From NCBI GenBank assembly GCA_045543615.1, contig JAZPXL010000057.1, positions 24,817 to 88,816 of the forward strand: a DNA stretch of 64,000 bases, in the 5' to 3' direction. Numbering within the stretch: the first letter of the stretch is position 1; each line of letters starts with the position of its first letter. A program made the position numbers and the translations under genes. Shown in pieces: positions 36,001 through 41,018 of the stretch. Below the pieces are notes generated by a model. It did not search any database and was not told the DNA's origin. It was given only the letters and a program-made list of their open reading frames with translations. The stretch is from CAG-390 sp045543615 (GTDB taxonomy: Bacteria; Bacillota; Clostridia; Oscillospirales; CAG-272).

Positions 36001-36422
36001 ACATCACCGAGATCAAGCAAAACGCATTTGTATACGCAAGCTTTATTGAGAGCGTAAGCATAGGTGATCACGTAAAGAGCATTGGTGAGGGCGCATTCTA
36101 TAAGTGTCAGGGTCTTACAAGCTTCAACACAGGGGACGGCGTTGAATTTATAGGAGACAGCGCACTTCTCTCTTGCAGCAAGCTCGAGACAGTCATAATC
36201 GGAAAGTCGGTCAAGACTATTGACAGCTGTGCATTCTACAACTGCCCAAAGCTTGCAAGCGTAACTCTCAACGTAGCTCTGAGTGAAATCGGAAGCTCTG
36301 CTTTCGGTGGTTGCAAGGCTCTAACAAACGTCATCTTCAACGGAAACGCTGAAGAGTGGCAAGCAATAAACAAGACCACAGGCAATGACCATCTTACAGA
36401 TGCAACAATAAAGTTCAACTGA
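33075..36422 (+). CDS. BspA-type leucine-rich repeat surface lipoprotein
   Basis: 1115 aa. The signal peptide ends in a good lipobox (IIAAC at about 20-25); a Thr/Pro/Asp-rich stalk (26-75) and a small Cys/His module follow ('HVHSF..W', 'CECG', 'CEGCG', about 75-135). The rest is LRR_5 repeats of about 23 residues with cores like 'SIGxYAFxxCxxLxSIxIPDSV'. Such Treponema/BspA-like proteins are common in gut Firmicutes and often bind host or surface ligands. A 45-codon unit is duplicated at 35496-35765. GGAGG precedes the ATG. Own promoter and terminator. Confidence 0.92.
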   Translation: MKKSLKLTLALTIVLLVCSLIIAACDGNNTPTKDPDDTTVADVTSEELGGGDNTTDADETTSAPTTPPTPTTPSHVHSFSNWTETISATCEGEGRQERSCECGRVERKAIAQKEHTTESGKCEGCGEEIFPDYFSFKLEYGKTGYQVTASGDNLPENLVFPSTYRGLPVTKVSITTNNYEQIKSITSPVISFDVYKFVNLEKLNVPEDLTNYQKNGINKTHPFITIVDNCVYFGDSENPYRVLLSFMDNEAETLTISDRTEVIANNALSFHENITHITIPDSVRFIGDYAFECLTKLENITLGKNVEKIGDYAFSYCLKLTSISIGDKVQSIGSHAFSECRELNTVTLGSGVKSIGEYAFASCVSLESLTLPDGISSIGPNAFLYSGITFTSYKGCDYLGTKDNPYYCLVDVSQNNYLSRIVLHEDTKILIPGAFSGSNIISVQINDGVTVIPAFMFSGNKVSTVVLPDTITHIGNNAFSGCALLFSIDIPENVVYIGENAFSDCASLQSISLGKNVKQIPKNFASECRSLGYVDLSAVSEIGDYAFANCKSLTSLSLTSENLKHIGNYAFDGCSAIQSIKLSDSLESIGGYAFDGCTSLSEITIPNSVRSVGGYAFSDCKNLRKVTFGEGLSKISNYCFYNCTALKEINYSKSIENIGAYAFANCTSIEKIVLSDSIRTIGKYAFSHCTSAESIHLGVNIESIGTKALATGASRHIVYANDFLDLCQIDAAYPILGTINELYINGKLIDEVVLPEGIERITGNIFRGWNGLVSITIPDSVKVIEDGAFENCKKLKTVIIGNGVEVIGEGAFKGCTSLGSVTFGKNVKSIGKNAFTNTVLKTVVLNEGLESIGEGAFKGCASLANVTFGKNIKSIGKNAFTNTALKTVVLNEGLESIGEGAFSNIQALTKVTLSSTIKSFGEMVFANCNYLKTIEVDSLKTWLGFDFPTITSNPISTGRELYVGGEKLVNLTIPEDITEIKQNAFVYASFIESVSIGDHVKSIGEGAFYKCQGLTSFNTGDGVEFIGDSALLSCSKLETVIIGKSVKTIDSCAFYNCPKLASVTLNVALSEIGSSAFGGCKALTNVIFNGNAEEWQAINKTTGNDHLTDATIKFN
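35496..35765 (+). repeat. Two near-identical 135-bp tandem units within the LRR gene
   Basis: Units 35496-35630 and 35631-35765 differ at only a few bases (e.g. AATGTC/AATATC, ACTGTA/ACTGCA). Each encodes two leucine-rich repeats of 22-23 residues. A third, diverging unit starts at 35766. Confidence 0.9.
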
Positions 36423-36466
36423 TAGGCGTAGAGAGATTAAAAAACAGCATTATAACTTAAATAAAA

Positions 36467-36502
36467 AACCAAAGGGATGGCGAAAGCCATCCCTTTGGTT
36501 TT
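36467..36502. terminator. Terminator after the LRR lipoprotein gene
   Basis: Fifteen-base perfect stem AACCAAAGGGATGGC-GAAA-GCCATCCCTTTGGTT with A-rich sequence before it and TT after it. It is likely stronger on the minus strand (TTTTTAT follows), so it also closes the tRNA-derived region. Confidence 0.75.
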
Positions 36503-36844
36503 GGTGCACCTGACAGGGGTCTTTGAACCTAAATTTGCGTACATTATTTGTGCGAAACCAAAACTAAGCGATAGTACGCAAATATTCTGTGTTGCTTTGC
36601 AACACAGAGAGCTTCTCGCCCATAGCTAATACAATAAAGTCCTTATGGATGGCAAGAGCCATCCATAAGGACTTTGGTGCACCTGACAGGGGTCTGAACC
36701 TAAATTTGCGTACTTTATTTGTGCGAAACAAAAACTAAGCGATAGTACGCAAATATTCTGTGTTGCTTTGCAACACAGAGAGCTTCTCCCCCATAGCTAT
36801 ATACAATAAAGTCCTTATGGATGGCAAGAGCCATCCATAAGGAC
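36500..36844 (-). repeat. Two tandem 172-173 bp units carrying tRNA-Leu 3' ends plus terminator
   Basis: Units 36500-36672 and 36673-36844 are almost identical, and the real tRNA 3' end starts what would be a third. Read on the minus strand, each ends with the last ~26 bases of tRNA-Leu including CCA, but with one or three extra bases in the T-loop. Each also holds an inverted repeat ATTTGCGTAC/GTACGCAAAT, a perfect hairpin TCTGTGTTGC-TTT-GCAACACAGA (36586-36608 in the first unit) and a terminator. No gene is seen in them. Confidence 0.85.
36636..36675. terminator. Duplicated terminator hairpin
   Basis: Stem AAAGTCCTTATGGATGGC / GCCATCCATAAGGACTTT, a copy of the one directly behind tRNA-Leu. 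Confidence 0.65.
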
Positions 36845-36847
36845 TTT
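36808..36847 (-). terminator. Terminator of tRNA-Leu
   Basis: Eighteen-base stem AAAGTCCTTATGGATGGC / GCCATCCATAAGGACTTT starting right after the encoded CCA, followed on the minus strand by ATTGTATATAG. Confidence 0.75.
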
Positions 36848-36929
36848 GGTGCACCTGACAGGGGTCGAACCTGCACGAATTAACACAAGATCCTAAATCT
36901 TGCGCGTCTGCCAATTCCGCCACAGGTGC
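36847..36929 (-). tRNA. tRNA-Leu, anticodon UAG
   Basis: Acceptor GCACCTG / CAGGTGC, discriminator A and encoded CCA. The anticodon stem CAAGA/TCTTG encloses loop TTTAGGA with anticodon TAG (reads CUN). A variable arm typical of class II tRNA and T-loop TTCGACC follow. 83 bases with CCA. Single functional copy inside a region of partial duplications. Confidence 0.95.
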
Positions 36930-37117
36930 AAAACAAACTATATTAATATATTATAACTATTGTATATTCGCTTTCAAAGAAAGAAATCCTTGACACCTGT
37001 GGTGGAATTGTTTCCGCACACAGGTGCAAAACAAACTATATTAATATATTATAACTATTGTATATTCGCTTTCAAAGAAAGAAATCCTTGACACCTGTGG
37101 TGGAATGTTTACGCACA
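36923..37117 (-). repeat. Two tandem 97-98 bp units with tRNA promoter and palindromized tRNA 5' end
   Basis: Units 36923-37020 and 37021-37117, near identical, with a third edge at 37118. Each holds the TTGAAA/TATAAT promoter found in front of tRNA-Leu and a hairpin (37027-36992 and 37124-37090, minus strand) that starts GCACCTGTG like the tRNA and closes with CACAGGTGT. The two arms are inverted copies of the tRNA-Leu 5' end. Confidence 0.85.
36950..36977 (-). promoter_or_regulatory. Promoter of tRNA-Leu
   Basis: Minus strand TTGAAA at 36977-36972, 16 bp, TATAAT at 36955-36950, about 20 bases before the mature 5' end. An exact copy lies at 37075-37048 in front of the nearest hairpin. Confidence 0.75.
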
Positions 37118-37139
37118 CAGGTGCAAATATACCTGCATT

Positions 37140-37168
37140 ATTGTATCACATAACGCTACAATTGTCAA
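37140..37168 (-). promoter_or_regulatory. Outer promoter of the tRNA-Leu region
   Basis: Minus strand TTGACA at 37168-37163, 17 bp, TACAAT at 37145-37140, pointing at the outer hairpin and on towards tRNA-Leu. Different in sequence from the two inner promoters. Confidence 0.65.
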
Positions 37169-37196
37169 GAGTGCATTTATAATCTTCTCAATGCTT

Positions 37197-37230
37197 ACCC
37201 CACCACGCCGTTTATTCAGAGTGGTGGGGG
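37197..37230 (-). terminator. Hairpin after the PAP2 gene
   Basis: CCCCACCAC / GTGGTGGGG nine-base arms, 14-base loop, about 30 bases after the stop. No U-run follows, so termination is uncertain. Confidence 0.4.
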
Positions 37231-37258
37231 TATATGTATTAATTCAAGGCTGTCAATA

Positions 37259-37909
37259 TTACTCCTCAGAGGCAGTGACTTCTTCCTTTGCCTCAACTGT
37301 GACAGTTTTCTTTGCTTCTATCTTTGCTTCAATCTTCTTCCACACGAAGTTGACAAGGAAGTATGCTCCGATGGCAATTCCTATTCCAAGGAAGAGTGAA
37401 ACTATAACGTCGCTTGGGTAATGAACATAGAGATAGAGTCTTGAGAACGCAATCAAAGCTGCAAGCACAAGGGCAGGGATGCCCCATTTGCGTCTGTACA
37501 TAAATATCGCCATAGCTCCCTCAAATGACGCAAGCGTGTGACCTGAGGGGAAGGAATAATCGTGTTGCTTTTCGATAAGCAGCTCAAGCCCTTCTTTTGC
37601 AAGATAGAAATACTGATTGAGTCTTTCGGGGTTGTTGGGGTCACAAAAATCGTAAGGTCTGATTCTCGCCACAAGTGGTTTCAGCGTAACATTTACTACA
37701 AGCGCACCAAAAAGAAGCGATACTCCCATACAAATACCCATCTTTCTCGTTTTCTTAAAGCACAGAAAGATTACTGCCAGAGCTATCCAGAACCAGCCAC
37801 CATTTGCAAGGAAAGTGACTATCGGGAAAAAGACATCGAGGAATGCGCATCTGAGGTGATCGTTTATGAAGTTCAGTATTGAATAATCAAATTCATATAT
37901 TGCTTCCAT
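37259..37909 (-). CDS. PAP2-family membrane phosphatase
   Basis: 216 aa, five or six transmembrane segments. Phosphatase motifs: C1 'KPLVARIRP' (KxxxxxxRP, about 77-85), C2 'PSGHT' (about 120) and C3 'SRLYLYVHYPSD' (SRx5Hx3D, about 154-165). Likely substrates are undecaprenyl pyrophosphate or phosphatidic/phosphatidylglycerol phosphate, not decidable here. The C-terminal ~30 residues are a charged cytosolic tail. Own promoter; AAAGGA before ATG 37909. Confidence 0.9.
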   Translation of the reverse strand: MEAIYEFDYSILNFINDHLRCAFLDVFFPIVTFLANGGWFWIALAVIFLCFKKTRKMGICMGVSLLFGALVVNVTLKPLVARIRPYDFCDPNNPERLNQYFYLAKEGLELLIEKQHDYSFPSGHTLASFEGAMAIFMYRRKWGIPALVLAALIAFSRLYLYVHYPSDVIVSLFLGIGIAIGAYFLVNFVWKKIEAKIEAKKTVTVEAKEEVTASEE

Positions 37910-37939
37910 TTATCCTTTGTCCTCCACTTATTTTTCTAT

Positions 37940-37968
37940 ATTATATCATATTAAACTCAACTTGGCAA
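37940..37968 (-). promoter_or_regulatory. Promoter for the PAP2 gene
   Basis: Minus strand TTGCCA at 37968-37963, 17 bp, TATAAT at 37945-37940. Confidence 0.7.
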
Positions 37969-38012
37969 GTGTCCGATGAATTTTTTAATATAAAATATAT
38001 ATCCTAAGAGCG

Positions 38013-38041
38013 TTGACATTAACTCTCGCTTGATGTATAAT
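38013..38041 (+). promoter_or_regulatory. Consensus promoter for the ferredoxin/ASKHA gene
   Basis: TTGACA at 38013-38018, 17 bp, TATAAT at 38036-38041; GGAGG follows in a 28-base leader. Confidence 0.85.
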
Positions 38042-38068
38042 TGTCTTATAAATCTGTGGAGGTGTGGG

Positions 38069-39538
38069 ATGCTTACAGTTACCCTTTCTATCAACAACAG
38101 CCTCTCGCGCCTCTCTGCGCACGAGGGCGAGAACCTGCTTTCTCTGCTTCTTAGAAATCAAATTGAAATATCCACCTGCTCAAACAAAAGCTGTGGTAAA
38201 TGCCGTGTACGATTGCTCCGTGGCAAAGTATCGGGTGACGAGGTTGTCGACGGAACTGTGCGCGCCTGTCACGCAAGCATCCTCACCGATATAGAGATCG
38301 CCCCACTCACCTCGCAATCTTTCACAAGAGCTATACGCTCTGCAACGGGCAAAAACACTTCAAGTGCTGTTCTTGGTGTTGTGGTCGACGTTGGAACCAC
38401 AACGCTTGTAGCACGCTCCTATGATATGACGGACGGCTCTGTTATCTTTGAAGCTTCAGAGAAAAACCCCGGAGGTGCATTTGGTGCTGACGTTATTTCG
38501 AGGATTGGCGCGGCAGGCGATCACTTTCTGTCTATGCGATCCTCTCTGCTCTCTTCGCTCTCCCAACTGATTGTATCGGTTTGCGCAGGCGTCTCACCCG
38601 TCCGTGTCATAATTTCTGCCAACACGGTTATGCAGTATTTTCTGCTCGGCAAAGATGTAACTCCACTTGGCGTCCATCCACTCCCGACAGTAGACAATAC
38701 ACACAAGGCTCTATCCCCAAATCATCTCTCGCTCGATAGCCTTTGCAAGGTGTTGGTAATCCCACCAGTCTCTGCATTTGTAGGTGGTGACATTGTAAGC
38801 GGTATGCTCTCTCTTGACTTTGATCGTAGAGGTGATAGCGTTCTTCTTTGCGATATCGGAACTAACGGAGAGCTTGCCTATCTGTCGGATGGCGAGATCA
38901 AAACAGCCTCTGCCGCCGCAGGCCCTGCATTTGAGGGTGGAGGTCTTGAATGTGGAATGGCTCATATAAATGGTGCTATCGACCACGTATGGCGTGAGGG
39001 CAACGACATTTCGTTCTCAACTGTTGGAGGTGGCGCACCTGTCGGTATTTGCGGAAGTGGCGTTGTCGATGCCATAGCCCTGCTTTTCTCGTCAGGTATC
39101 ATTCGCAAAGACGGAAGCTTTTGTGACAAAAGCGAGATGCCAAGCTCGCTTGCACCTCGCATTCGTAACTCAAGGTTTTATATCTGTGGCAACGTATATA
39201 TATCCAAGTCCGACATAAATAGCTTTATGCTTGCAAAAGCAGCAATTCGCACGGCAATAGATCTTGTTTGTGGTAAAAGATATCCAAGCGTTATCTTCCT
39301 TTCAGGTGCATTTGGTTCGTCTGCAACCATAGATGCGCTTGTATCTGTCGGTGCTCTGCCAAAAAGCTCTCGCATCGTCCCCATTGGCAATAGCTCGCTT
39401 GATGGTGGTGCTGTTGCTCTGCTTACCAATGACGGCATTGATAGAGCAAACAGGCTTGCCGGAGTATCGTCCACCGTAAGACTTGCCGAGCTTGTCGAGT
39501 TCGAAAGTGCGTTTTTGGGAAATTTGAATTTCATATAA
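38069..39538 (+). CDS. 2Fe-2S ferredoxin/ASKHA protein, reductive activator of corrinoid enzymes type (RACE)
   Basis: 489 aa. The N-terminal plant-type ferredoxin domain has C37-x4-C42-x2-C45 and C67. The C-terminal two-thirds is an actin/hexokinase-like domain (DUF4445) with 'GVVVDVGTTTLVARSYD', 'LLCDIGTNGELAYL', 'ICGSGVVDAIALL' and 'LSGAFGSSATIDALVSVGALP'. Such proteins use ATP to re-reduce inactivated cob(II)alamin in methyltransferase systems. No corrinoid protein or methyltransferase is seen in the window, so its client is unknown. ATG 38069 has GGAGG six bases upstream. The next gene follows after 22 bases. Confidence 0.85.
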   Translation: MLTVTLSINNSLSRLSAHEGENLLSLLLRNQIEISTCSNKSCGKCRVRLLRGKVSGDEVVDGTVRACHASILTDIEIAPLTSQSFTRAIRSATGKNTSSAVLGVVVDVGTTTLVARSYDMTDGSVIFEASEKNPGGAFGADVISRIGAAGDHFLSMRSSLLSSLSQLIVSVCAGVSPVRVIISANTVMQYFLLGKDVTPLGVHPLPTVDNTHKALSPNHLSLDSLCKVLVIPPVSAFVGGDIVSGMLSLDFDRRGDSVLLCDIGTNGELAYLSDGEIKTASAAAGPAFEGGGLECGMAHINGAIDHVWREGNDISFSTVGGGAPVGICGSGVVDAIALLFSSGIIRKDGSFCDKSEMPSSLAPRIRNSRFYICGNVYISKSDINSFMLAKAAIRTAIDLVCGKRYPSVIFLSGAFGSSATIDALVSVGALPKSSRIVPIGNSSLDGGAVALLTNDGIDRANRLAGVSSTVRLAELVEFESAFLGNLNFI

Positions 39539-39560
39539 TTTTTAAATAGAGGTAAACAAG

Positions 39561-40625
39561 ATGAAAAACAAATCAATGCATCCAATAATTACTGTCATAG
39601 GCTGTGGTATGATGGGATCAGCAATCACCTGGCCTGCATCACACAACGGCTGTAAGGTGCGCTTTGTCGGCTCCCCACTTGACACAGAGATAATCAAGCA
39701 CGCAAGAGAGACGGGAGAGCACCTAACGCTGAAGCGAAAAATTCCCGATGGGACTGAGTTTTACACAATAGACGAGCTTGACACAGCCTTGGAGGGCGTT
39801 GATCTCACTATTTGTGGAGTATCAAGCTTTGGTCTTGATTGGTATCTCGACTATATCATTCCCCGCCTCCCCGACGGCGTTCCCGTACTCTCCATCACCA
39901 AGGGTATGATCCACATAGGCGAGGGCAAGCTCATCTCTTATCCTGAGAGAATGGAAGAGGTTGCAGCCGCTTGCGGCAAGAAAAATATCGACTTCTGCGC
40001 AGTTGGTGGCCCTTGCACAAGCTATGAGCTTGCAGATCTCGACCCGTCCTCGGTAACCTTCTGTGGACGAAAGATCGAGCTTCTCAGAGAAATCCGTGAG
40101 CTTTTTGAAGCTCCGTATTACCATATAAGCCTTTCAACAGATGTCAGAGGTGTTGAATGCGCTGTTGCGCTCAAAAATGCCTACGCTCTCGGCGTTTCGC
40201 TCGCCATCGGTATGTCTTACGCCCGTGAGGGTCGTGAGTTTGAGCATTACAACTCGCAGGCAGCTCTATTCGGACAATCAGTTCGTGAAATGAAAAAGCT
40301 TCTCTCTATCTGCGAGGGTGGAGAGGATAATATCGAGCTTGGAGCAGGTGATCTCTACGTGACCGTCTTTGGTGGCAGAACACGTCGCATTGGCACACTT
40401 CTTGGTATGGGTATGAGCTTTTCCGATGCGCTTGATACGCTCAAGGGCGTAACCCTTGAATCCATAGCCATCGCCGCAAGAACCGTTGAGGCCGCAATAG
40501 AACTTGAAAAACGGGGTGTTATTGCACAGGGCGAGCTTCCTCTTCTCCACCACATAGGAAGACTTCTCGAAAACGAAACGGGGATTGATATTCCGTGGAA
40601 GCAGTTTGAGAGAGAAACATATTGA
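39561..40625 (+). CDS. Glycerol-3-phosphate-dehydrogenase-like NAD(P)-dependent oxidoreductase
   Basis: 354 aa, GpsA-like. Nucleotide-binding 'VIGCGMMGSAITWPAS' (about 10-25), 'VLSITKGM', 'GGPCTSYELADLDPSSV' where GpsA has GPSFAxE, the catalytic-lysine region 'ECAVALKNAYALGVSLAIG', and 'GAGDLYVTVFGGRTRRIGTLLG' near the end. Changes around the substrate loop set it apart from canonical GpsA, so glycerol-3-phosphate as substrate is not certain. It lies directly behind the RACE-type gene and is probably co-transcribed. Confidence 0.78.
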   Translation: MKNKSMHPIITVIGCGMMGSAITWPASHNGCKVRFVGSPLDTEIIKHARETGEHLTLKRKIPDGTEFYTIDELDTALEGVDLTICGVSSFGLDWYLDYIIPRLPDGVPVLSITKGMIHIGEGKLISYPERMEEVAAACGKKNIDFCAVGGPCTSYELADLDPSSVTFCGRKIELLREIRELFEAPYYHISLSTDVRGVECAVALKNAYALGVSLAIGMSYAREGREFEHYNSQAALFGQSVREMKKLLSICEGGEDNIELGAGDLYVTVFGGRTRRIGTLLGMGMSFSDALDTLKGVTLESIAIAARTVEAAIELEKRGVIAQGELPLLHHIGRLLENETGIDIPWKQFERETY

Positions 40626-40662
40626 AATATCTTTTTGTCGAAAAATTTACATCACTTCCCTA

Positions 40663-40691
40663 TTGAAAAAGCCTCAGTTTTAGTGTATAAT
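40663..40691 (+). promoter_or_regulatory. Consensus promoter for the 78-residue gene
   Basis: TTGAAA at 40663-40668, 17 bp, TATAAT at 40686-40691. Confidence 0.8.
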
Positions 40692-40721
40692 ATAAAAAAA
40701 CAAAAAATAATAGGAGTCAAA

Positions 40722-40958
40722 ATGAAAAAGACAATTTGCAGAGTCGAGTACGACACAGAAAACGCAACGCTTGTTGCAAAATATACAGTAGGACAGCTTG
40801 GCGACAGCGACGGTTATGAGGAAACCCTCTACACAACACCTGACGGAAAGTTCTTCCTTTATGTAAACGGTGGTGCTGACAGCATCCATCCCACAGAGAA
40901 TATCACCAGAATGTCTGCACCCAAGGCTGCAGAGTGGCGTTCTCTCCACGCTCTTTAA
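40722..40958 (+). CDS. Small conserved-looking protein of unknown function
   Basis: 78 aa from ATG 40722, GGAG five bases upstream; the frame opens earlier but before the promoter. Acidic, no signal peptide or membrane segment. 'VEYDTENATLVAKYTVG', 'GYEETLYTTPDGKFFLYVNGGADS' and a C-terminal 'MSAPKAAEWRSLH' suggest a compact beta-rich fold; I recall similar short proteins in gut Clostridia but cannot assign a function. Monocistronic between a consensus promoter and a strong terminator. Confidence 0.75.
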   Translation: MKKTICRVEYDTENATLVAKYTVGQLGDSDGYEETLYTTPDGKFFLYVNGGADSIHPTENITRMSAPKAAEWRSLHAL

Positions 40959-40970
40959 TTAAAAAACACA

Positions 40971-41003
40971 AAACCGACCTCCCACAAGGGAGGTCGGTTT
41001 TTT
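40971..41003. terminator. Bidirectional terminator between the small gene and the zinc-ribbon LRR gene
   Basis: Stem ACCGACCTCCC-ACAA-GGGAGGTCGGT followed by TTTTT on the plus strand and TTTGTGTTTTTT on the minus strand. Confidence 0.88.
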
Positions 41004-41018
41004 CAGTTGGATTAAAAT

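Noticed and set aside
35181..36071. 296-codon minus-strand open frame
   Set aside because: Antisense shadow of the leucine-rich repeats; periodic composition mirrors the coding strand and there is no ribosome site.
36735..36923. 62-codon open frame on the minus strand over tRNA-Leu
   Set aside because: It reads through the tRNA and its terminator; a well-known type of spurious ORF.
36500..37124. Possible CRISPR array or phage att island because of regular direct repeats
   Set aside because: Units are 172 and 98 bp with identical 'spacers', no short repeat/unique spacer alternation, and no cas, integrase or phage genes nearby.
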